Shown in pieces: positions 1 to 5,339 of a DNA stretch of 7,557 bases (its first letter is position 1; each line of letters begins with the position of its first letter). Position numbers and translations under genes: made by a program. The notes beneath the pieces were generated by a model that saw only the letters and a program-made list of their open reading frames with translations, was not told the DNA's origin and did no database searches. The DNA comes from Nitrosospira multiformis (GTDB lineage Bacteria > Pseudomonadota > Gammaproteobacteria > Burkholderiales > UBA11063): contig DYTA01000055.1 in the NCBI GenBank assembly GCA_020726205.1, forward strand, positions 1 through 7,557, read 5' to 3'.

Positions 1-2
1 AG

Positions 3-584
3 GAACAAGCATTGAGATTGTTAGAATTTAGGATGAATGTTTTGGGAGCACTTTCTGAATCTCCGGCAAAAACTAATAACGCAGTTGCTCAATATATTTC
101 TGTGAATTATCCAGACCGTGTAAGTAAATTAATTATTAGTCATTCTTTTATGCAATTCAGAGTATCAAGCATAATGTTTTGTGAACATGATTATTTATTA
201 CATAAAATAGGGGCTACTGCAGAATTAAAGGCAACGAGTGTTTTGCCATTTATTTATAGTGATGACTTTATAAAAATCCCAAATAATGTCGTTTCTTTTA
301 TTGAAATTATGGCACATAAATCACCTTCAATATCATTGAAGAGCTATAGACAACAGATTAATGCTTTGAGGGAATTTAACTCGGTTAATTTTGCAAGTTT
401 AATTAAAACTCCAACACTAATTATTGCTGGAGAATTAGATAAGTTAGCACCTTTAAAGGACTCTCAAGATTTATACAGTAAAATTGAAAACTCTAAGTTA
501 GTTATTATGAATGGCGCACATGTTCCTATGTGGGAAACACCAGATAAATATATTGACGTTATTGTTCAGTTTTTTATTGAGTAG
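3..584 (+). CDS. Alpha/beta-hydrolase-fold protein, C-terminal part (5' end outside window)
   Basis: The frame is open from the left edge and ends at TAG 582-584, so the start lies upstream of the window and about 193 residues are visible. The fold assignment rests on three things: the stretch NAVAQYISVNYPDRVSKLII, which matches the helix after the nucleophile and strand beta-6 of the family; TPTLIIAGELDKLAP near the C-terminus, with the likely acid Asp in GELD; and NGAHVPMWETP, with the likely catalytic His. The Gly-X-Ser-X-Gly elbow expected just before NAVAQY is not recognisable. That position reads GALSESPAKTNN, so the protein may be non-catalytic, divergent or a decayed gene. Substrate is unknown. 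It converges on the transporter gene with only 7 bases between the stop codons and no clear terminator hairpin. I am fairly sure of the fold and unsure of activity. Confidence 0.7.
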   Translation, partial: EQALRLLEFRMNVLGALSESPAKTNNAVAQYISVNYPDRVSKLIISHSFMQFRVSSIMFCEHDYLLHKIGATAELKATSVLPFIYSDDFIKIPNNVVSFIEIMAHKSPSISLKSYRQQINALREFNSVNFASLIKTPTLIIAGELDKLAPLKDSQDLYSKIENSKLVIMNGAHVPMWETPDKYIDVIVQFFIE

Positions 585-591
585 GTTGGTT

Positions 592-1785
592 TTATTTATT
601 GTAAAAGTCATTTCTATTAACATAACTGACATGGTAAACACTAAATATTGCTAGTACAAACATAATAGTTACTAAGTATAGTGTTCTATTTATAAATACT
701 TGTTTATTTGTAATCCATATACTTATCATTATATTAAATATAATGTTTGAAAATCTACCCAGTGCAAATAAAATATTACTTGCTAAACTTCGTACGTGGA
801 CAGGAAATGACATTGCTGATATTTGCGCCCAAATGATAGGGTATCCTCCGCCTATGAAACCTAAACCAATACCATAACACAATATGTAATTTTCTGGTAC
901 GAACCTATATATTGTCATAAGAGTTAAAAATAGGCACAAACTAATTGTTATAAAGTATAGTTTATGCCGAATTAGAATAGCACTAATTAAGCTGCTAATG
1001 ATATTACCAATAAAAAAGCCTATTAATAGTAGTTTTATAGCGTGTCCGATGATTAATGTTTTAATCATATAATTTGGAAATATAAACATTAGGCTGATTG
1101 TTGCAAAATATGGAGTTATCATAATAAAATAAATGAAAATTAGGTATATATTTTTACGACTAGAAAATAGTTCACTAATTTTTCCTAAATTATTGCGATG
1201 TAATTTTTTTGCGATAGTAAAAACTTGTGATTCTTGTAATTTTGTTCTTCCTATAAATAACACTAGTCCTGCTACACCACCAGCAATGAACATTAATTTC
1301 CATGATAAAAACCCTATTAACGTTGCGCATATTCCACCAAGAACTCCAAAAGAATAAAGTATTGCAGTACCCCATGCTGCTGATTTAAGCGGCATTGTTT
1401 CTAATATTAACACGGTTGATGTTGAAAATTCAGTTGCCAATCCAATATAAGCAATCATTCTTAGCAAAATAAAAATTGGCAAAGAGTGTGTGAAAACAGC
1501 AAGTAAGGTTGCAATTGAATAAAGAAGAATGCTATATTTAATTGCAGATGTTCTACCTAGTTTATCACCTAATATTCCAAATATAATTGCACCAATGAAT
1601 ATGCCTGCTGTTTGATAATTGCTAATTAATAAATATGTTTGTTGAATTTTAGTTTGATTATATATAAAGAATTTATCTTTAATTAATTCATTATAACTTA
1701 CTCCCATTATTGTTAAATCATAAAAATCAATGAAGTAACCTAAACATAGCAAGAGTAATGTAAAATATTTTTTTTGGGCTAGCAT
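592..1785 (-). CDS. MFS transporter, 12 predicted transmembrane helices
   Basis: This is a 397-residue, very hydrophobic inner-membrane protein, a normal length for the major facilitator superfamily. I can place about twelve helices, starting near residues 8, 53, 81, 101, 137, 161, 213, 243, 274, 299, 334 and 367, with a polar central loop at about 180-212. Family signs are the loop 2-3 motif GILGDKLGRTS (residues 70-80), acidic residues in helix 1 (FIDFYDLTI), and LQESQVF after helix 6, a position where sugar, aromatic-acid and metabolite:H+ symporters usually have L-x-ESP-x-F. It therefore most resembles proton-coupled uptake carriers for organic acids or similar metabolites, but the substrate cannot be read from sequence. 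The ATG start follows a good GGAG ribosome site (complement of 1794-1797). It is divergent from yebC. The region upstream has paired inverted repeats that may be operators. The gene looks even more AT-rich than the housekeeping genes to its right. Confidence 0.85.
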   Translation of the reverse strand: MLAQKKYFTLLLLCLGYFIDFYDLTIMGVSYNELIKDKFFIYNQTKIQQTYLLISNYQTAGIFIGAIIFGILGDKLGRTSAIKYSILLYSIATLLAVFTHSLPIFILLRMIAYIGLATEFSTSTVLILETMPLKSAAWGTAILYSFGVLGGICATLIGFLSWKLMFIAGGVAGLVLFIGRTKLQESQVFTIAKKLHRNNLGKISELFSSRKNIYLIFIYFIMITPYFATISLMFIFPNYMIKTLIIGHAIKLLLIGFFIGNIISSLISAILIRHKLYFITISLCLFLTLMTIYRFVPENYILCYGIGLGFIGGGYPIIWAQISAMSFPVHVRSLASNILFALGRFSNIIFNIMISIWITNKQVFINRTLYLVTIMFVLAIFSVYHVSYVNRNDFYNK

Positions 1786-1834
1786 TATACTATCTCCATT
1801 TTTCTAATTCATTACTTCTATATTTCAAAATGTA

Positions 1835-1862
1835 ATCTTTAGATAGTAAAGTATCTCGAGAT
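1835..1862. repeat. Two tandem inverted repeats ATCT-NN-AGAT, possible operators
   Basis: ATCTTTAGAT (1835-1844) and ATCTCGAGAT (1853-1862) share the same 4-bp arms around a 2-base centre and lie 18 bp centre to centre. The second is part of a 12-bp perfect palindrome, TATCTCGAGATA (1852-1863). They sit 50-77 bases upstream of the transporter start codon, a position suited to a dimeric regulator of that gene. An overlapping 8-base direct repeat, TAAAGTAT (1847-1854 and 1862-1869), adds to the pattern. In AT-rich DNA short palindromes arise by chance, so confidence is limited. Confidence 0.35.
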
Positions 1863-1898
1863 AAAGTATATGAGTAAATATGAATAAATTTAGATATT

Positions 1899-1927
1899 GG
1901 TACTTGTATCATGTATCAAGTCCTTTT
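1899..1927 (+). repeat. Hairpin with short T-run in the yebC/MFS intergenic region
   Basis: ACTTG (1902-1906) and CAAGT (1917-1921) pair across a 10-base loop. The stem can add two G-C pairs (1899-1900 with 1922-1923) around a bulged T1901. TTTT follows at 1924-1927, giving a weak terminator shape on the plus strand. The loop holds most of a direct repeat GTATCA-T-GTATCA (1906-1918), so the element may instead be a protein-binding site. No transcript is expected to enter from the left, because the gene there is on the minus strand. Confidence 0.3.
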
Positions 1928-1960
1928 ATATGTAGGTGTTATTTGTTATGTTGACTTACT

Positions 1961-1978
1961 ACTCGCCATTGGTCGAGT
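1961..1978. repeat. Inverted repeat ACTCG-N8-CGAGT upstream of yebC
   Basis: ACTCG at 1961-1965 and CGAGT at 1974-1978 form an 18-bp two-fold symmetric site with comparatively GC-rich arms inside otherwise very AT-rich DNA. It is about 65 bp upstream of the predicted yebC -10 box. The size and symmetry fit a dimeric repressor or activator site. As RNA it would form a short 5-bp stem without a T-run. Confidence 0.3.
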
Positions 1979-2042
1979 GTATTAAATGCTAGATTATACA
2001 GATAAATTAATATTAAGCTATTTATATTTTCTGTATATTTTA

Positions 2043-2051
2043 TGTTAAAAT
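2043..2051 (+). promoter_or_regulatory. Predicted yebC extended -10 promoter
   Basis: TG-T-TAAAAT (TG at 2043-2044, hexamer 2046-2051) matches an extended -10 element with five of six hexamer bases. No good -35 is visible at the usual distance, which an extended -10 can compensate for. Predicted initiation is at about 2057-2059, giving a leader of about 20 bases that still contains the GAGG ribosome site (2068-2071). The initial transcribed sequence runs straight into eight T residues (2060-2067). Confidence 0.5.
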
Positions 2052-2077
2052 AACGCAAGTTTTTTTTGAGGTCAATC

Positions 2078-2803
2078 ATGGCAGGACATAGTAAATGGGC
2101 AAATATTAAGCATCGTAAGGGTGCTGCTGATGCAAAAAAAGGTAAAATTACTACACGCTTGGTAAAAGAAATAACGATTGCAGCCAAAATGGGTGGTGGT
2201 GACGTTGCTTCAAATCCTCGTCTGCGTCTGGCTGTAGAGAAAGCACGTGACAATAACGTACCAAAAGATAATGTAGAACGTGCAATTAAACGTGGTACTG
2301 GTGAATTAGAGGGTGTTGATTATATAGAATTACGCTTTGAAGGTTATGGTATTGCTGGTGCTGGAATTATTGTTGATTGCTTAACTGATAATAATATTCG
2401 AACAGTTGCTGAAGTTCGCCATGCCTTTAATAAATATGGTGGCAATATGGGAACAGATGGTTGCGTCTCATTTCAATTCAAACATTGCGGTCAATTAATT
2501 TTCTCACCTGAAAATAATGAAGATGCTTTGATGGAAGCTGCTTTAGATGTTGGTGCTGATGATGTTATTACTCATGATGATGGTAGTTTTGAAGTAATTA
2601 CCACTCCTGCTGCATTTTTGGAAGTTAAATCAAGTTTAGAAGAACGAGGATTTGTTTCTGAAATGTCTGAAGTAATCATGAAACCAGACGTTGAAACTGA
2701 GCTAACTGGTGAAGATGCAGAAAAAATGCATCGTCTGTTGGATGCAATTGAATCTCTTGATGATGTTCAAGATGTTTATACCAATGCGGTGATGGCAGAA
2801 TAA
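2078..2803 (+). CDS. yebC: YebC/PmpR family translation factor/regulator
   Basis: The protein has 241 residues, close to the family norm (about 240-250), and starts with the hallmark [20 protein letters not shown]. Further family signatures are [48 protein letters not shown] and [13 protein letters not shown], followed by the acidic C-terminal domain ending [14 protein letters not shown] 2078 is chosen because the family begins exactly at MAGHSK and GAGG (2068-2071) sits 6 bases upstream. An in-frame TTG at 2066 overlaps that ribosome site. Members were long called DNA-binding transcriptional regulators (PmpR in Pseudomonas). Bacterial YebC and mitochondrial TACO1 are now linked to relief of ribosome stalling on proline-rich stretches, so a cytoplasmic role in translation is likely. 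It is followed by a terminator and then hslO. Confidence 0.95.
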   Translation: MAGHSKWANIKHRKGAADAKKGKITTRLVKEITIAAKMGGGDVASNPRLRLAVEKARDNNVPKDNVERAIKRGTGELEGVDYIELRFEGYGIAGAGIIVDCLTDNNIRTVAEVRHAFNKYGGNMGTDGCVSFQFKHCGQLIFSPENNEDALMEAALDVGADDVITHDDGSFEVITTPAAFLEVKSSLEERGFVSEMSEVIMKPDVETELTGEDAEKMHRLLDAIESLDDVQDVYTNAVMAE

Positions 2804-2810
2804 ATTCAAC

Positions 2811-2839
2811 AACCCACTGTTTACGGTGGGTTTTGTTTT
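2811..2839 (+). terminator. Rho-independent terminator after yebC
   Basis: AACCCACTG (2811-2819) pairs with CGGTGGGTT (2824-2832) across a TTTA loop, giving 9 bp with one G-T pair. The T-rich tail TTTTGTTTT (2831-2839) follows. It starts 8 bases after the yebC stop codon. Its tail ends only 15 bases before the hslO ATG, leaving no room for a separate promoter between them. Confidence 0.85.
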
Positions 2840-2854
2840 AGGAATTAAATAAAA

Positions 2855-3739
2855 ATGCAAGCTAGTTTTTTTCAAAAATTTCTTTTTGATAAATTACCAA
2901 TTAAAGGTTCTTATGTGGTTTTGGATGATTGTTGGCAAATTATTAAAAGTCAACGGGAATATCCTGTCGCTTTACAACAATTAATGGGAGAGTTATTGAC
3001 TGCGAATGTATTATTAACTAATAATTTAAAGTTAGACGGTAAAGTTATTTGCCAGATACAGGATAATCCACATTTTAATTTAGTGGTAAGTGAATGCAGT
3101 AATACAGGTGATGTACGTGCCACTGCTAAATACACTGCTCAAGATGAAGCTTTACTGGATTACGCATCTTGTTTGGCTGCTGGTCGATTGGTGGTTAGTA
3201 TTGATTCTAAATCTGATGGTCAAATGTATCAAAGTATTATTGCTTTTAACGGTAGTTCAGTTAGTGATATTTTGAATAATTATATGTCTCAATCGGAACA
3301 GTTAAAAACATGGTTCATGATTGCGTATTCGCAAAATAAAATTATTGGCTTGATGTTACAACAATTACCTGATGTTCACGCAATGTTTAACAATGAGATT
3401 GAGCGAGTATTTATGTTAGCTGAAACATTGACACATCATGAGTTAGCTACTGATAAATTTGAAACACTTCTCTATAAATTATTTAATGAAGATGATGTAA
3501 GAGTTTTACCACAACACAAAGTTAATTTTGCGTGTAGCTGTAGTCATAGTCGAGTTGCAGAAGTATTGAGGAGTCTTGGTGCTGATGAGCTTAAGGTGAT
3601 TATCGCTGAGCAAGGATCAATTAAAGTTGATTGCGATTACTGCAATGCTGAATATCGTTTTAGTGAGGTTGAATTAGAGCAATTTGTAATGCAACTATCA
3701 GTAGAAGAAATGTTGCCAATTTCAGAACAGATTAACTAA
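2855..3739 (+). CDS. hslO: Redox-regulated chaperone Hsp33 (HslO)
   Basis: The 294-residue product is the usual Hsp33 length. The C-terminal zinc/redox switch is intact: C227-x-C229 in NFACSCSHSRV and C260-x-x-C263 in VDCDYCNAEYRF, with LRSLGADEL and AEQGSIKVDC between, as in the family. In reduced cells these cysteines bind zinc and keep the chaperone inactive. Oxidants such as hypochlorite or peroxide plus heat form disulfides, unfold the linker and activate holdase function in the cytoplasm. The N-terminal domain has typical phrases such as GDVRATAKY and RVFMLAETLT. Four further cysteines (26, 66, 81, 106) lie outside the switch. The ATG at 2855 is preceded by AGGA (2840-2843) at a rather long 11-base spacing. 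Transcription must either read through the yebC terminator or start inside yebC. Confidence 0.95.
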   Translation: MQASFFQKFLFDKLPIKGSYVVLDDCWQIIKSQREYPVALQQLMGELLTANVLLTNNLKLDGKVICQIQDNPHFNLVVSECSNTGDVRATAKYTAQDEALLDYASCLAAGRLVVSIDSKSDGQMYQSIIAFNGSSVSDILNNYMSQSEQLKTWFMIAYSQNKIIGLMLQQLPDVHAMFNNEIERVFMLAETLTHHELATDKFETLLYKLFNEDDVRVLPQHKVNFACSCSHSRVAEVLRSLGADELKVIIAEQGSIKVDCDYCNAEYRFSEVELEQFVMQLSVEEMLPISEQIN

Positions 3740-3777
3740 TTAGCAAATAAATTAATATAGAAATAATTTAATTAGTT
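3734..3777 (+). terminator. Possible weak AT-rich stem after hslO
   Basis: AACTAATTA (3734-3742, overlapping the stop codon) is a perfect 9-bp complement of TAATTAGTT (3769-3777). The 26-base spacer is loose, the stem has a single G-C pair, and only TT(T)ACTGTTTT follows. It is the only termination-like structure I see directly behind hslO. It could equally be chance in AT-rich DNA. Confidence 0.2.
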
Positions 3778-3862
3778 TACTGTTTTACTGTGATATTTGA
3801 TTCTGTTGGTTGTTATTTTTTATTATAACAATAGCTTGTCGATAAAATAAAACTATTTAATC

Positions 3863-3871
3863 TGCTATAAT
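3863..3871 (+). promoter_or_regulatory. Extended -10 promoter of trhP
   Basis: TGCTATAAT is a perfect extended -10 element (TG 3863-3864, TATAAT 3866-3871). No strong -35 is visible at 16-18 bp. Initiation is predicted near 3877-3879, giving a leader of about 30 bases with a modest TTGGAAA ribosome site (3897-3903) before ATG 3908. An inverted repeat CTGCT (3862-3866) / AGCAG (3874-3878) brackets the -10 box and start site and could be an operator. Confidence 0.65.
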
Positions 3872-3907
3872 AGAGCAGTATACTTATCTATCTTTTTTGG
3901 AAATAAA

Positions 3908-5281
3908 ATGACTAAATTAAAAACCCCAGAATTATTATTGCCCGCTGGCACTTTTGAGCATTTACAGTATGCGTTTGATTTTGGTGCTGATGCAGTATAT
4001 GCAGGTCAGCCACGCTATAGTTTACGTGCAAGAAATAATGAATTTAAGCTTGAACAATTACAGCTTGGTATGGAAGAAGCTCGTAATCGTGGTAAAAAAT
4101 TATTTATTGCAAGTAATATTTTACCGCATAATGGTAAAGTAAAAACCTATCTTAAAGATATGAAACCATTAATGGAATTAAAACCAGATGCGTTAATTAT
4201 GGCAGATCCTGGTCTAATTATGATGGTCAAAGATCGTTGGCCAGATCAAGAAATTCATTTGTCAGTACAAGCAAATACCGTAAACTATGCTGGAGTTAAA
4301 TTTTGGCAACGCCAAGGATTATCTAGGGTAATTTTATCTCGTGAATTATCTTTGGATGAAATAGAGGAAATCCGCCAAGAATGTCCAGATATGGAAATTG
4401 AAGTATTTGTCCATGGTGCATTATGTATTGCTTATTCTGGACGTTGTTTATTATCTGGTTATTTTAACCGTCGAGATCCAAATCAAGGTACTTGTACCAA
4501 TGCATGTCGTTGGGAGTATAAAGTACATGACACTGAAAATGACGACTCAGGTGATGTGCGCTTATTAGATGGGTTTAATTTTAATCAAGAAGCAGATCAT
4601 GCTAATCAAGCATTTTCAGCCGCTGGTGGTGTAGAACGTCATCCGTTAGCTAATAAAACTTATTTAATTGAAGATACAACTCGTCCTGGTGATTTTATGC
4701 CAATTATTGAAGATGAACATGGTACTTATATCATGAATTCAAAAGATTTACGAGCAATTCAGCATGTGGAACGTTTAGTTAAAATTGGGGTTGACTCATT
4801 AAAAGTAGAAGGGCGCACTAAATCAATTTATTATGTAGCTAGAGTTGCGCAAGCTTATCGTCAAGCAATTGATGCTGCGGTTGCTGGCAAACCATTTGAT
4901 CCACGATTGTTATCTAACCTTGAAGGTCTTGCTAATCGTGGTTACACCGATGGATTCTTGCAACGTCATCATGCTCAAGATTACCAAAACTATTTAGATA
5001 GTCATTCAAAATCCAGAGCCAGTCAATATGTTGGTGAAGTATTAGAAATTGATGCTGCTGGTTGGGCTTTAATTGAAGTTAAAAATAAATTTAGCCTTGG
5101 TGACACTTTAGAGATATTACATCCAAGTGGAATGCGTGAAATTAAGATTGATGTTATGAAAAATAAAAAAGATGAATCAGTTGAAGTCGCACAAGGTAGC
5201 GGTATATATGTTAAAATTCCTAACATGCAAGGAATGGAAAAAGCTTTATTAGCTCGGATTATTCCACAGGCTCAAGAATAA
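3908..5281 (+). CDS. trhP: tRNA uridine-34 hydroxylase TrhP (YegQ), peptidase U32 family
   Basis: The 457-residue product opens with the U32-family start PELLLPAGTFEHLQYAFDFGADAVYAGQPRYSLRARNNEF, split here as residues 7-26 and 27-46. It has the U32 signature around EVFVHGALC (165-173) continuing to C180. C173, C180, C196 and C200 (the last two in GTCTNACRW) are the likely iron-sulfur ligands. SLKVEGRTKS (297-306) is another conserved block, and a small beta-rich U32 C-terminal domain covers about 370-455. The E. coli orthologue uses prephenate to hydroxylate U34 of certain tRNAs, the first step to the cmo5U/mo5U wobble base. Older names call it a protease or collagenase, but no protease activity should be assumed. 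It has its own promoter and is followed by a terminator, then argS. Confidence 0.92.
   Translation: MTKLKTPELLLPAGTFEHLQYAFDFGADAVYAGQPRYSLRARNNEFKLEQLQLGMEEARNRGKKLFIASNILPHNGKVKTYLKDMKPLMELKPDALIMADPGLIMMVKDRWPDQEIHLSVQANTVNYAGVKFWQRQGLSRVILSRELSLDEIEEIRQECPDMEIEVFVHGALCIAYSGRCLLSGYFNRRDPNQGTCTNACRWEYKVHDTENDDSGDVRLLDGFNFNQEADHANQAFSAAGGVERHPLANKTYLIEDTTRPGDFMPIIEDEHGTYIMNSKDLRAIQHVERLVKIGVDSLKVEGRTKSIYYVARVAQAYRQAIDAAVAGKPFDPRLLSNLEGLANRGYTDGFLQRHHAQDYQNYLDSHSKSRASQYVGEVLEIDAAGWALIEVKNKFSLGDTLEILHPSGMREIKIDVMKNKKDESVEVAQGSGIYVKIPNMQGMEKALLARIIPQAQE
5181..5208 (+). promoter_or_regulatory. Candidate internal promoter for argS within the 3' end of trhP
   Basis: TTGAAG (5181-5186) and TATATA (5203-5208) are spaced 16 bp apart and lie inside the trhP coding sequence. 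I looked here because the trhP terminator ends 14 bases before argS and leaves no space for a promoter after it. Transcripts from this site would still cross the hairpin. Such pairs are common by chance in AT-rich DNA. Confidence 0.2.
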
Positions 5282-5300
5282 TTTATATCTTAAATCACTC

Positions 5301-5325
5301 AAGATAGGCAGAAGCCTATCTTTTT
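5301..5325 (+). terminator. Rho-independent terminator between trhP and argS
   Basis: AAGATAGGC (5301-5309) pairs perfectly with GCCTATCTT (5314-5322) across an AGAA tetraloop, and T residues continue to 5325. It begins 20 bases after the trhP stop codon. The T-run ends 14 bases before the argS ATG, so it either insulates argS from trhP or works as a leader attenuator of argS. Confidence 0.85.
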
Positions 5326-5339
5326 ACTTGGACTATGTT

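Larger units (their letters stand above)
1786..2077. other. Divergent intergenic region between MFS gene and yebC
   Basis: I find no convincing gene in these 292 bases. The stretch contains the transporter ribosome site, two ATCT-NN-AGAT inverted repeats (1835-1862), a hairpin with a short T-run (1899-1927), an inverted repeat ACTCG-N8-CGAGT (1961-1978) and the probable yebC promoter (2043-2051). The concentration of symmetric elements suggests that regulators bind here. Which of the two genes they would control is inference. Confidence 0.6.

Noticed and set aside
1133..1375. Open frames on both strands inside the transporter gene
   Set aside because: They fall entirely within a well-supported MFS coding sequence and show no ribosome site or protein-like character.
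1951..1985. TTGACT as a -35 box with TATTAA downstream
   Set aside because: The spacing is 23 bp, too long for a sigma-70 promoter, and no -10 box is found at 16-18 bp.
2066..2077. In-frame TTG as an alternative yebC start
   Set aside because: It overlaps the GAGG ribosome site, and the family consistently begins at MAGHSKW, encoded from ATG 2078.
1939..2253. Minus-strand open frame of about 104 codons across the yebC start
   Set aside because: It is antisense to the strongly conserved yebC N-terminus and covers the yebC promoter. Its translation resembles nothing I know, so it is a shadow frame.
3810..3831. TTGTTAT/ATAACAA hairpin as the hslO terminator
   Set aside because: The 7-bp stem is almost all A-T, has an 8-base loop and is not followed by a T-run. 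It is likely chance in AT-rich DNA.
3908..5281. Annotation as a secreted collagenase or protease (peptidase U32)
   Set aside because: There is no signal peptide. The family matches the YegQ/TrhP tRNA-hydroxylating group with cysteine ligands, and the protease name is historical.
5328..5339. In-frame TTG as an alternative argS start
   Set aside because: It lies 3 bases after the terminator T-run with no ribosome site. ATG 5340 gives a 577-residue protein matching the family length.
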